Positions 40,504 to 50,364 are shown, numbered from the stretch's first letter. The stretch is 64,000 bases of DNA from JASGIT01 sp047601665 (GCA_047601665.1 JASGIT010000001.1:2046001-2110000), one strand, 5' to 3'. Notes: generated by a model from the letters alone, not told the origin. Numbers and translations are program-made.

Positions 40504-42579
40504 ATGCCCCATCCACCCCCTTCCGACCCGCCGCAAGGCCTAGGCGCCATCGACGCGCACACGCGCGATTCGCTCCTGCGCCTGATGGCGGAAGGGGTGC
40601 CCGCGGGCATCGCCTACTACGAGGACGGCACGCTGTGCTGCCGCTTCGCCAACACGCACTACGCGACGGCCTTCGGCCACACCCCCACGTCCATCCTGGG
40701 CATGACCGCGCGGCAGGTGATCGGCGAGACCGCGTGGCTGGAAATGCAGCCCTACATCCAGCGCTGCATCGCGGGCGAGCAGGTGCGCTACATACAGCAG
40801 CAGTCGGCGGACCCGGCGCAGGTCATCGAGGTGCACCTGATGCCGCACCGGGACGGCGGCCGCCAGTTCGGCGCCTTCGTGCTGGGCATGGACATCACGC
40901 ACCACTGGCTGGCCGAGCGCGCGGTGCGCGAAAGCAGCGAGCGTATGCGCAAATTCAGCGCCGCCACCGCGGAGGCCATCGTCTTCCACACCAACGGCAA
41001 GATCACCGACGGCAACGAGGCGCTGGAGCGGCTCTTCGGCTGGTCGCTGGCGGAAATGCTGGGCCGCAACCTGCTCGACTACATCAGCCCCGAATACCAC
41101 CAGATCGTGCGCGAATACGCGGCCAGCAACCGCGAAGACCCCTACGAAATCGCCTGCGTGCACCGCGACGGCCACCACATCCCCGTCGAAGCCGTGGCCA
41201 AGACCATGCCCATCGACGGCAAGGACTACCGCATCGTCGTGGTGCGCGACATCACCGCGCGCAAGCAGGCGCAGGAGCACGTGGCCTTCATGGCGATGCA
41301 CGACACGCTCACGCAGCTGCCCAACCGCCGCCACCTCATGGACCAGCTGGAGCTGGCCCTGGCGCGCGCCCACCGCACGGGTGGCAGCGTGGCGCTGCTG
41401 TTCATCGACCTGGACCACTTCAAGACCGTGAACGACTCGCTGGGCCACCACGCGGGCGACGAGCTGCTGTGCGAACTGGCGCGCCGCCTGCGCCACGGCG
41501 TGCGCAAAGGCGACCTGGTGGCGCGCTTCGGCGGCGACGAATTCGTGGTGCTGCTGCCCGACGCCGCCAGCCCCGGCGACGCCGCCGCCGTGGCCGACAA
41601 GCTGCTCGCCAGCCTGGGCGCGCCCTGCACCGTGCAGGGCACCAGCGTGTCGCTGGCCGCCTCCATCGGCATCAGCCTGTTCCCCTGCGATGGCGGCAGC
41701 GCCGACGAGCTGCTGCGCCGCGCCGACACCGCCATGTACCAGGCCAAGGACAGCGGGCGCGGCCACCGGCAGTTCTACCAGGGCGCGCTGGACGGCCCCG
41801 CGCCGCTTCATGCCCTGCAACTGGAGCACGAGCTGCGCGAAGCCGTGGCCCGCCAGCAGTTCGTGCTGCACTACCAGCCCCAGATATGGCTGGCCACCGG
41901 CGCCCTGGCGGGCCTGGAGGCGCTGGTGCGCTGGCAGCACCCCACGCGCGGGCTGCTGGGACCCCATGAGTTCATCGCCTTCGCCGAGGCGCGCGGCCTC
42001 ATTTCTTCCATAGGCCGCTGGGTGCTGCGCGAAGCCTGCCGCCAGCTCAAGGCGTGGCACGACGCGGGCCTGCCGCGCGTGCCCGTGGCCGTGAACCTGT
42101 CGGCGCTGGAACTGCGCCAGCGCGACGTGGTCGCCGACATCACCGAGGTGCTGCACGACACCGGGCTGGCCCCCGGCTTCCTCGAAATCGAGATCACCGA
42201 ATCCGCCCTCATGCACCACACGGGCCACGCGCAAGGTACCCTGGCCGCGCTGCGGGAGATGGGCGTGGGCGTGTCCATCGACGACTTCGGCACCGGCTAC
42301 TCGTCGCTCGCCTACCTCAAGCGCTACCCCGTGGACCGGCTCAAGATCGACCGCAGCTTCATCGCCGACACGCCGCACAGCGCGGACGACGTGGCCATGG
42401 TCACCGCCATCGTGCAAATGGGCCGCAGCCTGCACCTGCCCACCGTGGCCGAAGGCGTGGAAACGCCCGAGCAAATGGCCCTGCTGCGCGATCTGGGCTG
42501 CGGGCTGGCGCAAGGCTGGGGCATTGCCCGGCCCATGGATGCCGAACGCGCGCGGGCGTGGATGCTGTCAAAACCATGA
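40504..42579 (+). CDS. PAS-PAS-GGDEF-EAL cyclic-di-GMP signalling protein
   Basis: 691 residues with no membrane segment. Two PAS domains (about 20-140 and 145-260; the second ends IVVVRDITARKQAQEH) precede a GGDEF domain (about 262-425: MHDTLTQLPNRRHLMDQLEL, then the intact FGGDEF) and an EAL domain (about 440-690: intact EALVRWQHP, ESALMH, DDFGTGYSSLAYLK and VAEGVET). Both catalytic signatures are complete, so it could make and break c-di-GMP, with the PAS modules deciding the balance. It probably links a cytosolic cue to motility or surface attachment. amn follows after 25 nt. Confidence 0.93.
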   Translation: MPHPPPSDPPQGLGAIDAHTRDSLLRLMAEGVPAGIAYYEDGTLCCRFANTHYATAFGHTPTSILGMTARQVIGETAWLEMQPYIQRCIAGEQVRYIQQQSADPAQVIEVHLMPHRDGGRQFGAFVLGMDITHHWLAERAVRESSERMRKFSAATAEAIVFHTNGKITDGNEALERLFGWSLAEMLGRNLLDYISPEYHQIVREYAASNREDPYEIACVHRDGHHIPVEAVAKTMPIDGKDYRIVVVRDITARKQAQEHVAFMAMHDTLTQLPNRRHLMDQLELALARAHRTGGSVALLFIDLDHFKTVNDSLGHHAGDELLCELARRLRHGVRKGDLVARFGGDEFVVLLPDAASPGDAAAVADKLLASLGAPCTVQGTSVSLAASIGISLFPCDGGSADELLRRADTAMYQAKDSGRGHRQFYQGALDGPAPLHALQLEHELREAVARQQFVLHYQPQIWLATGALAGLEALVRWQHPTRGLLGPHEFIAFAEARGLISSIGRWVLREACRQLKAWHDAGLPRVPVAVNLSALELRQRDVVADITEVLHDTGLAPGFLEIEITESALMHHTGHAQGTLAALREMGVGVSIDDFGTGYSSLAYLKRYPVDRLKIDRSFIADTPHSADDVAMVTAIVQMGRSLHLPTVAEGVETPEQMALLRDLGCGLAQGWGIARPMDAERARAWMLSKP

Positions 42580-42604
42580 CAAGCGGCGGCCTGACAATAC
42601 CGCC

Positions 42605-44083
42605 ATGCTCACCCCCGAATTCATCGCCCCCACCCGCCACACCGACCCCGCCGAGGCGCTCGCCCAGGTGCAGCGCATCTACCAGCGGCAGATCGGCCAC
42701 CTGCGCGAGGCCATGCAGCGCTTCGTGGCGGGCGACACGCCCAGCGCCTCGGTGCGCGCGTTCTATCCCCTAGTGCGTATGCACACCAGCACCGTGGCGC
42801 GCAACGGCTCCGGGCTGGCCTACGGCTTCGTCGAAGGGCCGGGGCGGTTCGAGACCACGCTCACCCGGCCCGACCTGTTCGCGCACTACTACGCCACCCA
42901 GTTCCGCCTGCTGCGCCAGAGCCACGGCGTAGAGCTGGAGGTGGGCACGAGCCAGCAGCCCATCCCCATCCACTTCTCGTTCGCCGAGAACGATCACGTG
43001 GAAGGCGCGCTCACGGATGAGCGCCGCCTGCTGATGCGCGACCTGTTCGACCTGCCCGACCTGGCCGCCATGGACGACGGCATCGCCAACGGCACCCGCG
43101 CCGCCCAGCCCGGCGAGGCGCGGCCCCTGTCGCTGTTCACCGCGCCGCGCGTGGACTACTCGCTGCAGCGCCTGCGCCACTACACCGGCACGCTGCCCGA
43201 GTGGTTCCAGAACTTCGTGCTGTTCACCAACTACCAGTTCTACATCGACGAATTCGTGCGCCTGGGCCGCGCGGAAATGGCCGACCCCGACAGCGAATAC
43301 ATCGCCTTCATCGAGCCCGGCAACGTGGTCACGCGCCGCGCGGGCCTGCCCGCGCAAGCCGCCGACGCCCTGGGCCGCGCCCCCGAGCGCCTGCCGCAGA
43401 TGCCCGCCTACCACCTCGTGCGCAAGGACTACAGCGGCATCACCATGGTCAACATCGGCGTCGGGCCGGCGAATGCCAAGAACATCACCGACCACATCGC
43501 CGTGCTGCGTCCGCACGCCTGGCTGATGCTGGGCCACTGCGCGGGCCTGCGCAACAGCCAGCAGCTGGGCGACTACGTGCTGGCCCACGCCTACGTGCGC
43601 GAAGACCACGTGCTGGACGAAGAACTGCCGCTGTGGGTGCCCATCCCCGCGCTGGCCGAGATCCAGCAGGCGCTGCAACAGGCCGTGGCCGACGTGTCGC
43701 GGGTGCCCGAGGCCGACCTCAAGCGCATCATGCGCACCGGCACCGTGGCCAGCACCGACAACCGCAACTGGGAGCTGCTGCCCGACAACACCCCCCAGCG
43801 CCGCTTCAGCCAGAGCCGCGCCGTGGCGCTGGACATGGAGAGCGCCACCATCGCCGCCAACGGCTTCCGCTTCCGCGTGCCCTACGGCACGCTGCTGTGC
43901 GTGAGCGACAAGCCCCTGCACGGCGAAATCAAGCTGCCCGGCATGGCCAACCACTTCTACCGCGAGCGCGTTCAACAACACTTGCTCATCGGTATGCGCG
44001 CCATCGACATCCTGCGCGCGGGCGGCACCCAGCGCCTGCACAGCCGCAAGCTGCGCAGCTTCGCGGAAGTAGCGTTCCGTTGA
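42605..44083 (+). CDS. amn: AMP nucleosidase
   Basis: 492 residues, close to E. coli Amn (484). It hydrolyses AMP to adenine and ribose 5-phosphate. The N-terminal regulatory domain (about 1-170) opens MLTPEFIAPTRHTDPAEALA. The C-terminal phosphorylase-fold domain has GITMVNIGVGPANAKNITDH, RPHAWLMLGHCAGLRNSQQL and the nucleoside-binding LDMESATIAANGFRF (Met-Glu/Ser-Ala pattern). The ATG at 42605 lies 25 nt after the previous gene. It may be co-transcribed with the c-di-GMP protein, though no functional link is known. Confidence 0.93.
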   Translation: MLTPEFIAPTRHTDPAEALAQVQRIYQRQIGHLREAMQRFVAGDTPSASVRAFYPLVRMHTSTVARNGSGLAYGFVEGPGRFETTLTRPDLFAHYYATQFRLLRQSHGVELEVGTSQQPIPIHFSFAENDHVEGALTDERRLLMRDLFDLPDLAAMDDGIANGTRAAQPGEARPLSLFTAPRVDYSLQRLRHYTGTLPEWFQNFVLFTNYQFYIDEFVRLGRAEMADPDSEYIAFIEPGNVVTRRAGLPAQAADALGRAPERLPQMPAYHLVRKDYSGITMVNIGVGPANAKNITDHIAVLRPHAWLMLGHCAGLRNSQQLGDYVLAHAYVREDHVLDEELPLWVPIPALAEIQQALQQAVADVSRVPEADLKRIMRTGTVASTDNRNWELLPDNTPQRRFSQSRAVALDMESATIAANGFRFRVPYGTLLCVSDKPLHGEIKLPGMANHFYRERVQQHLLIGMRAIDILRAGGTQRLHSRKLRSFAEVAFR

Positions 44084-44114
44084 CATTCAAACAATCAAAC
44101 GAGGAGACCTTTTC

Positions 44115-45092
44115 ATGCAGACAACCCGCCGCTCCATAGTCGCCGCCGCCCTCGCCGGGCTGGCCCTGTCCGCCACGGCCCAGGCGCAGCAGCCGTTTCC
44201 GTCCAAGCCCATTCGCATCGTCATCGGCTTTCCCGCCGGCGGGCCGTTGGACCAGCACGCGCGCCTGCTCACCGACAAGCTGCAGGGCGTGCTGGGCCAG
44301 CCGGTGCTGGTCGACTACAAGGCCGGCGCGGGCGGCACCGTGGGCGCGCAGGACGTGATGAAATCGCCGCCCGACGGCCACACGCTGATGCTGGCCAACA
44401 CCGGCGTCATGGTCATCAACCCCGCGCTGTACGGCAAACTGCCCTACGCCACGCTCAAGGACTTCGTGCCCGTGGCGCGCACCGCCATGCAGCCGCTGGC
44501 GCTGCTGGTCAACAACAAGGTGCCGGCCAAAAACCTCCAGGAGTTCATCGCCTACGCCAAGGCGCGGCCCGGGCAGATCAACTTCGGCTCGGCCGGCAAC
44601 GGCGGCATCAGCCACCTGGTGCCCGAGATGTTCAAGAACGCGACGGGGCTGTACATGGTCCACATTCCCTACAAGGGCAGCGCGCCCGCCTTCACCGACC
44701 TGATGGGCGGACAGGTGCAGTTCATGGCCGAAAGCATTCCGCAGGCCGCCGCCTACCACAAGCAGGGCAAGGTGCGCGCGCTGGCCGTGACCAGCCGCGA
44801 GCGCAACCCCGCGCTGCCCGACGTGCCCACCGCCATCGAGAGCGGGCTCAAGGGCTTCGAGGTGGTGGGCTTCTACGGCTTCCTGGCGCCGGCCGGCACG
44901 CCGCCCGAGGTGGTGGCCAAGCTCAGCGACGCCTTCGGACAGGTGCTGCAGATGCCCGACGTGAGGAACCGCATGGTCAGCCAGGGGGCCGACCCGGCCT
45001 TCCTCGGCGCGGCCGATTTCGCGAAATTCCTGGCCGCCGAAATGCCGCGCTGGGCCGAGGTGGTGAAGCAGTCGGGCTCCAAGCTGGATTGA
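44115..45092 (+). CDS. Bug-type (TctC family) periplasmic solute-binding protein
   Basis: 325 residues with a signal peptide (MQTTRRSIVAAALAGLALSA, cleavage after AQA at about residue 24). The mature protein has the Bug signatures: PFPSKPIRIVIGFPAGGPLD, GAGGTVGAQDVMKSPPDGHT, and INFGSAGNGGISHLVPEMF. Members capture carboxylates or other small polar molecules, sometimes for TctAB-type transporters or signalling. No tctA/tctB gene is nearby, so this is one of the orphan Bug proteins that are numerous in Burkholderiales. A GAGGAGA ribosome site precedes the start. A hairpin repeat begins right after its stop. Confidence 0.93.
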   Translation: MQTTRRSIVAAALAGLALSATAQAQQPFPSKPIRIVIGFPAGGPLDQHARLLTDKLQGVLGQPVLVDYKAGAGGTVGAQDVMKSPPDGHTLMLANTGVMVINPALYGKLPYATLKDFVPVARTAMQPLALLVNNKVPAKNLQEFIAYAKARPGQINFGSAGNGGISHLVPEMFKNATGLYMVHIPYKGSAPAFTDLMGGQVQFMAESIPQAAAYHKQGKVRALAVTSRERNPALPDVPTAIESGLKGFEVVGFYGFLAPAGTPPEVVAKLSDAFGQVLQMPDVRNRMVSQGADPAFLGAADFAKFLAAEMPRWAEVVKQSGSKLD

Positions 45093-45147
45093 AGCCAAAT
45101 TGGCTGCCAGCGCTTGTGCATCAAGCGCTGGCAGCTATCATTTTTGA
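45093..45147 (+). repeat. Intergenic hairpin repeat, copy 7
   Basis: It has AGCCAA-A-TTGGCT, then a 10-bp main stem CCAGCGCTTG-TGCAT-CAAGCGCTGG, then CAGCTATCATTTTTG. It fills the whole convergent gap between the Bug gene stop and the fthC stop. Its base changes relative to copies 4 and 6 are paired on both sides of the stems. Confidence 0.9.
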
Positions 45148-45148
45148 A

Positions 45149-45721
<573 letters not shown>

Positions 45722-45736
45722 CGGATAATTTCTCCC

Positions 45737-47707
45737 ATGCAATGGCTGAAGATTCTGACACCGCTGGCCGCCGGCGCCCTGCTGACTGTCGCCTCCGCGC
45801 ACGCGCAAAACGCGGGGGATGACGCCCTCATCGAGATGCAGCAGGCGTTCCGCAAGGGCGACCGCGCCAGGCTCACGCAACTTTTGCCCGCCGCGCGCGG
45901 CAATCCGCTGGAGCCCTGGGCCGCCTATTGGGAGCTGAAGGCCCGCCTGCCCGAGGCCGACGGCGCCGAGGTGCAGGCCTTCCTGGCCCGCTACGCCGGC
46001 ACCTACCAGGAAGACCGCCTGCGCAACGACTGGCTGCTGCTGCTGGGCCAGCGGCGCGACTGGACGCAGTTTGCCGACCAGTACGCCCGCTACCGCATGG
46101 GCGACGACCGCGAGGTGCGTTGCTACGCCATCACCGTGGATTGGCTGCAGGGCCGGCCGAACGCGGACGCCGCCGCCGAAGTGCGCCGCAACTGGTACGC
46201 CCAGCGCGACGCCGACGACGGCTGCACCCACGCCGCGAGCGAGTTGTACGCCAGCGGCCAGTTGAAGCCCGCCGACGTGTGGCGCAAGGCCCGCATGGCG
46301 GTGGAGGCCAACCGCGCCCGCGCCGCGCGCAACGCCGTCGAGATCGTCGCGCCCGAGGCGCTGGGCCAGCTGCGCGAGGCGCTGGATTCACCCACCAAAT
46401 TCCTGCTCGGCAAGGCCGCCAGCCGCGCGCGGCGCGAAATCGTCGTGCTGGCCCTGACCAAGCTCGCCACCAGCGACGCGGACGCCGCCGCGCGGCTGGT
46501 CGAAACGCACTGGGGCGGGCAGCTCACCACCGACGAGCGCAACTGGCTCTGGGGCGTGATGGGCAAGCAGGCCGCGCTGCGCCTGTCGCCCGATGCGCTG
46601 GTCTACTTCGGCAAGGTGGCGCGCGATACCGACCTGACCGACGACCAACTGGCCTGGAAGGCCCGCGCCGCCCTGCGCGCTGGCGACTGGCGCAACGTGC
46701 GCCGCGCCATCGACGCCATGGGCGACGCCCAGCGGCAGGACAGCACCTGGGTGTACTGGAAGGCGCGCGCCCTGCTCGCGGGCCGCCCGTCCGACGCCGA
46801 GCGCGCCGAAGCGCGCCAGCTGCTGGAGGGCATCGCGGGCACGCGCGGCTTCTACGAACAGCTTGCGCTCGACGAACTGGGCCAGCGCGTGACCGTGCCC
46901 GCCGCGCCCGCGCCGCTCACCGCCGACGAAAAAGCCGCCGCCCGCGCCAACCCCAGCCTCGTGCGCGCGCTGTACGCCATCGGCCTGGGCCTGCGCAGCG
47001 AAGGCGTGCGCGAGTGGAACTACGCCACCAACCTGCACACCCCCGGCGGCATGGGCGACCGCGACCTGCTGGCCGCCGCCGACTATGCCTGCGAACGCCA
47101 GGTGTGGGACCGCTGCATCAACACCAGCGAGCGCACCAAGGGCGTGGTGGACATGGCGCAGCGCTTTCCCATGCCCTTCCAGAACGCCGTGGTCGCGCAC
47201 GCCCAGGGCGTGGGGCTGGACCCGGCCTACGTCTACGGCCTGATCCGGCAGGAGAGCCGCTTCATCATGGACGCGCGCTCGGGCGTGGGCGCGTCGGGCC
47301 TGATGCAGATCATGCCCGCCACCGCGCGCTGGACGGCCCGGAAGATCGGCCTGGCCGGCTTCACCCCCGACCAGCTCAACGACCGTGACACCAACATCAC
47401 CATCGGCACGGCGTACCTGAAGCTGGCGCTGGACGACTTCTCCGGCTCGATGGCGCTGGCCGCCGCCGCCTACAACGCCGGCCCCGGCCGCCCGCGCAAC
47501 TGGCGCAACGGCCCCGTGCTGGACGCCGCCATCTGGGCCGAGAACGTGCCCTTCAGCGAAACGCGCGATTACGTGAAAAAAGTGCTGGCCAACACCACCA
47601 CCTACGCCGCGCTGCTCACGGGGCAGCCGCAGTCGCTCAAGAGCCGTCTGGGCATGGTCGGGCCGCGCGATGCGTCGCTGCCTGACCCGAGCAAGGATTT
47701 GCCCTGA
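45737..47707 (+). CDS. slt: Soluble lytic murein transglycosylase (Slt70 family)
   Basis: 656 residues with a Sec signal peptide (MQWLKILTPLAAGALLTVAS, cleavage after AHA). The long alpha-helical U-domain (about 25-470) forms the ring typical of Slt70. The C-terminal lysozyme-like domain (about 490-640) has the catalytic Glu in GLIRQESRFIMDARSGVGAS, followed by GLMQIMPATARWTARKIG and AAYNAGPGRPRNW. It cleaves glycan strands in the periplasm to 1,6-anhydro products. It is divergent from fthC and convergent with the cytochrome gene, 9 nt from the latter's stop. Confidence 0.94.
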   Translation: MQWLKILTPLAAGALLTVASAHAQNAGDDALIEMQQAFRKGDRARLTQLLPAARGNPLEPWAAYWELKARLPEADGAEVQAFLARYAGTYQEDRLRNDWLLLLGQRRDWTQFADQYARYRMGDDREVRCYAITVDWLQGRPNADAAAEVRRNWYAQRDADDGCTHAASELYASGQLKPADVWRKARMAVEANRARAARNAVEIVAPEALGQLREALDSPTKFLLGKAASRARREIVVLALTKLATSDADAAARLVETHWGGQLTTDERNWLWGVMGKQAALRLSPDALVYFGKVARDTDLTDDQLAWKARAALRAGDWRNVRRAIDAMGDAQRQDSTWVYWKARALLAGRPSDAERAEARQLLEGIAGTRGFYEQLALDELGQRVTVPAAPAPLTADEKAAARANPSLVRALYAIGLGLRSEGVREWNYATNLHTPGGMGDRDLLAAADYACERQVWDRCINTSERTKGVVDMAQRFPMPFQNAVVAHAQGVGLDPAYVYGLIRQESRFIMDARSGVGASGLMQIMPATARWTARKIGLAGFTPDQLNDRDTNITIGTAYLKLALDDFSGSMALAAAAYNAGPGRPRNWRNGPVLDAAIWAENVPFSETRDYVKKVLANTTTYAALLTGQPQSLKSRLGMVGPRDASLPDPSKDLP

Positions 47708-47716
47708 AACCCGCTC

Positions 47717-48244
47717 TTACGCCACGTCGTCGCCTGCGGGCGGCGCCTTGCTCCCGGTGACCATGGCGCGCACCAGGTTCTCGCGGTGCTGCCAGCTCGT
47801 CCACAACATGCCGGCCACGTGCAGCGCGATCAGCCCCAGCAGCGCCCAGCCCAGGCATTTGTGCAGGTTGGCCAGCCAGCCGTAGCCCCAGAACATGTCG
47901 GTGGTGTAGAGCCAGCCCGTGAAACCCAGCAGGCCCAGGTTGGCCAGCAGCGCCAGCACCATCCAGCCACCCAGCGGGTTGTGGCCGATGTAGCGCGGCG
48001 CGTGGCCCGCGAGCGCCGCGCGGGCGTAGGCCAGCGTTTCGCGCGGCGCGCGCACGAACTGGGCGAAGCGCGCGTAGCGGCTGCCGCGAAAGCCCCAGGC
48101 CAGCCGCGCCGCGAGCAGCGCGATGACCACGTAGCCGGTGTTCTCGTGCAGCGGGCCGATGTCGTTGCGGCTCCACCAGGCGGTGGCCACTGCCGCCACC
48201 AGGCCCCAGTGCAGCAGGCGCACCGGGGCGTCCCAGACCCTCAT
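47717..48244 (-). CDS. Cytochrome b561-type di-heme membrane protein
   Basis: 175 residues with four transmembrane helices. Candidate heme ligands are His in VRLLHWGLVAA (TM1), His in GPLHENTGYVVI (TM2 edge), His in WLANLHKCLGW and His in LIALHVAGML (TM4). The segment RYIGHNPLGGWMVLALL is typical of the b561/Ni-hydrogenase cytochrome fold. Such proteins move electrons from the quinone pool to periplasmic acceptors. It overlaps the PepSY gene by 4 nt (ATGA). As the last gene of an iron-uptake-type operon it might feed ferric reduction (inference). Confidence 0.88.
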   Translation of the reverse strand: MRVWDAPVRLLHWGLVAAVATAWWSRNDIGPLHENTGYVVIALLAARLAWGFRGSRYARFAQFVRAPRETLAYARAALAGHAPRYIGHNPLGGWMVLALLANLGLLGFTGWLYTTDMFWGYGWLANLHKCLGWALLGLIALHVAGMLWTSWQHRENLVRAMVTGSKAPPAGDDVA

Positions 48245-48510
48245 TCCTCCACGCGCTCGAAGGTCTTGGGGTCGAAGAACGCTTCCACACGCTTGCCGTC
48301 CGGGGTCTTGCCGTAGACCTCGTAGCAGGTGTCGGTCTTTTCCATGCGGCGGATCGTCCAGCCTTCCTTGACGAGCTTTTGCTCCAGCTCGGTGTGCGGG
48401 CGCCATTCGGCCTTGGGGTATTCCTTGCAGTCCACCTCGCCGTGGGCGAAGGCCGTGCCCGCGCTGGCGGCGAGGGCGAGGGCGGCGATGCGGGTGATCC
48501 AGTGGTTCAT
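48241..48510 (-). CDS. Small periplasmic PepSY-domain protein
   Basis: 89 residues: signal peptide of about 22 residues (cleavage after AFA), then a single PepSY-like domain, with EQKLVKEGWTIRRMEKTDTC and YEVYGKTPDGKRVEAFFDP. PepSY units often accompany membrane redox or protease-inhibitory proteins. It has two cysteines in the mature part. It is translationally coupled to the cytochrome b561 gene, so the pair probably act together in periplasmic electron transfer. Confidence 0.8.
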   Translation of the reverse strand: MNHWITRIAALALAASAGTAFAHGEVDCKEYPKAEWRPHTELEQKLVKEGWTIRRMEKTDTCYEVYGKTPDGKRVEAFFDPKTFERVEE

Positions 48511-48521
48511 GGTGTTTCCTT

Positions 48522-49214
48522 TCAGGGTTGTGCCCAGCGGCGCAGGAGGTTGTGGTAGACGCCCGTCAGCTGCACCAGGCGCGGGTCGTCGGGGGTGACC
48601 AGCGGCGCGAGCTGCTGGATGGACTGGTCCAGGTCGAACAGCAGCGTGCGCTCGGTCTCGTCCGGCACCAGGCTCTCGATCCAGAAGAACGAGGCCAGGC
48701 GCGCGCCCTGGGTCACGGGCGTCACGCGGTGCAGGCTGGTGGAAGGGTAGAGCACCAGGTCGCCCGCGGCGAGCTTGACGGCCTGCACGCCGAAGGCGCC
48801 TTCCACCTCCAGCGTGCCGCCCTCGTATTCGTCGGGCTCGGCCAGGAACAGCGTGGCCGAGAGGTCGGTGCGCATCTGCCGGCCGCTGCCGGGCAGGGCC
48901 ATGACGGCGCTGTCGACGTGGGCGCCGTAGGTGCCGCCGCCCGCGTAGCGGTTGAATTTGGGCGGGTAGATGGTGCGCGGCAGCGCGGCGCTGATGAACA
49001 GCGGCGTGGCGGCGAGCTTGCGCAGGATGTGCTGGCCCAGGCCCACGGCCAGGTCGCTGCCGTCGGCCAGCTGCTGGTTGCGCTTGACGCTTTGGGCCAG
49101 CGTGCCGGCGGTGGCGGCGCCGTCCTGCCAGTCGGCGGGACCGGCGGCGGCCAGCTGGGCGCGGAACTGGCGTACTTCGTCCGGGGTGAGGACCTGGTCG
49201 ATGGTGATCAGCAT
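48522..49214 (-). CDS. piuC: PKHD-type Fe(II)/2-oxoglutarate hydroxylase (PiuC family)
   Basis: 230 residues. The N-terminus MLITIDQVLTPDEVRQFRAQ and the jelly-roll core are typical. Iron ligands are His and Asp in YGAHVDSAVM (about residues 97-106) and the distal His in LYPSTSLHRVTPVTQGAR, with the 2-oxoglutarate-binding Arg at its end. PiuC genes accompany catecholate-siderophore receptors (PiuA/Fiu) in many Gram-negatives; the exact substrate is unknown. Here a Fiu-like receptor is two genes upstream. It overlaps the flavin oxidase gene by 7 nt. Confidence 0.93.
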   Translation of the reverse strand: MLITIDQVLTPDEVRQFRAQLAAAGPADWQDGAATAGTLAQSVKRNQQLADGSDLAVGLGQHILRKLAATPLFISAALPRTIYPPKFNRYAGGGTYGAHVDSAVMALPGSGRQMRTDLSATLFLAEPDEYEGGTLEVEGAFGVQAVKLAAGDLVLYPSTSLHRVTPVTQGARLASFFWIESLVPDETERTLLFDLDQSIQQLAPLVTPDDPRLVQLTGVYHNLLRRWAQP

Positions 49215-50311
49215 GGCATCAGCATGTCGGCATGGATGTCGGAAAGCCGCGCGCAGCCGGCCTGCGCCATGCAGGTGTGCAGTTCCTCGGCCAGCAGGGT
49301 CAGCATGTGGGCCACGCCCAGGGCGCCGGCCACGGCCAGCGCGTAGACCTGCAGGCGGCCGATGAGCACGGCGTCGGCGCCCAGGGCCAGCGCCTTGAAG
49401 GCGTCCTGCCCGCTGCGCACGCCGCTGTCGAGCAGCACGGGGTAGCCCGCGCCCACGGCGGCGCGCACGGCGGGCAACATGCGCAGCGCGGCGGGCGCGC
49501 CGTCGAGGCTGCGTCCGCCGTGGTTGGAGACGATGAGGCCCGCCGCGCCCGCGCCTTGCAGCGCGGCGGCGTCCTCGGGGTGGAGCACGCCCTTGACCCA
49601 CACGGGCAGGCGGCTTTCGCGCAGCAGCCAGTGCAGGTCGTCCCACGTGGGGGCGTGGCGCATGGTGCCCTGGAAGATGCGGCTGCCGCCCTCGCCCGGC
49701 GCGGGGGGCGGCGCGGCGGGGGCAGCGGGGTAGGGGGCGAGGTTGGCGGCCACGCAGTCGGCGGGCAGGGCGAAGCCCGTGGCCAGCGCGCTGCGGCTGG
49801 CCATCTGGATGCTGGCGTCGAGCGTGAGCACGATGGCGCGGTAGCCCGCCTGTTCGGCGCGGCGCAGCAGGTGCAGCGTGTGTGCCCGTTCGGGCTGGAG
49901 GTAGAGCTGGAACCAGCGCGCCGGCCCGCAGGCGGCGGCGATGTCTTCCAGCGTGCAGGACGAGAGCGTGCTCGCCACCATGCAGGTGCCCGTGGCCTGG
50001 GCGGCGCGCGCGGTGGCGATTTCGGCCTCGGCGTGCGCGAGGCGCTGGTGCGCCACGGGGGCCAGCAGCAGCGGGTGGGGCAGGTCGAGACCGCCGAGCG
50101 TGAGCCGGCTGTGGCCCGCGCGCACGTCGCGCAGCAGGCGGGGCACCACGCTGAAAGCCGCGAACGCGGCGCGGTTGGCGGCTGCCGTCGCGTCCCAGCC
50201 GCAGCCGCCGGCCACGTAGGCGTGGCGGCCCGCATCCATGGCCTGGGGGGCCAGGCGCTCGTAGTCGATGGCGTTCCAGACGCCAGCGGGGATGCGGTCG
50301 GTCAGTTTCAT
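49208..50311 (-). CDS. FMN-dependent alpha-hydroxy-acid oxidizing protein
   Basis: 367 residues of the glycolate/lactate oxidase family (TIM barrel, FMN). Recognised sites: DYERLAPQAMDAGRHAYVAGG near the N-terminus, WFQLYLQPER (active Tyr), LTLDASIQ (Asp), WVKGVLHPEDA (FMN Lys) and VSNHGGRSLDGAP (catalytic His and substrate Arg). The set looks complete. It oxidises a 2-hydroxy acid to a 2-oxo acid; the electron acceptor and substrate are unknown. It overlaps piuC and follows the receptor gene, an unusual partner for iron uptake. A 2-hydroxy-carboxylate from a siderophore is one speculative substrate. Confidence 0.88.
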   Translation of the reverse strand: MKLTDRIPAGVWNAIDYERLAPQAMDAGRHAYVAGGCGWDATAAANRAAFAAFSVVPRLLRDVRAGHSRLTLGGLDLPHPLLLAPVAHQRLAHAEAEIATARAAQATGTCMVASTLSSCTLEDIAAACGPARWFQLYLQPERAHTLHLLRRAEQAGYRAIVLTLDASIQMASRSALATGFALPADCVAANLAPYPAAPAAPPPAPGEGGSRIFQGTMRHAPTWDDLHWLLRESRLPVWVKGVLHPEDAAALQGAGAAGLIVSNHGGRSLDGAPAALRMLPAVRAAVGAGYPVLLDSGVRSGQDAFKALALGADAVLIGRLQVYALAVAGALGVAHMLTLLAEELHTCMAQAGCARLSDIHADMLMPC

Positions 50312-50361
50312 CAAAAATGATAGCTGCTAGCGCTTGTCCATCAAGCGCTGGCAGCCATTTT
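50312..50361 (-). repeat. Intergenic hairpin repeat, copy 8
   Basis: On the minus strand: GGCTGCCAGCGCTTG-ATGGA-CAAGCGCT, then AGCAGCTATCATTTTTG. It begins 3 nt after the Fiu-like receptor stop and ends at the start codon of the flavin oxidase gene. It is in sense orientation to the receptor, so it could tune read-through within the operon. Confidence 0.87.
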
Positions 50362-50364
50362 CGC

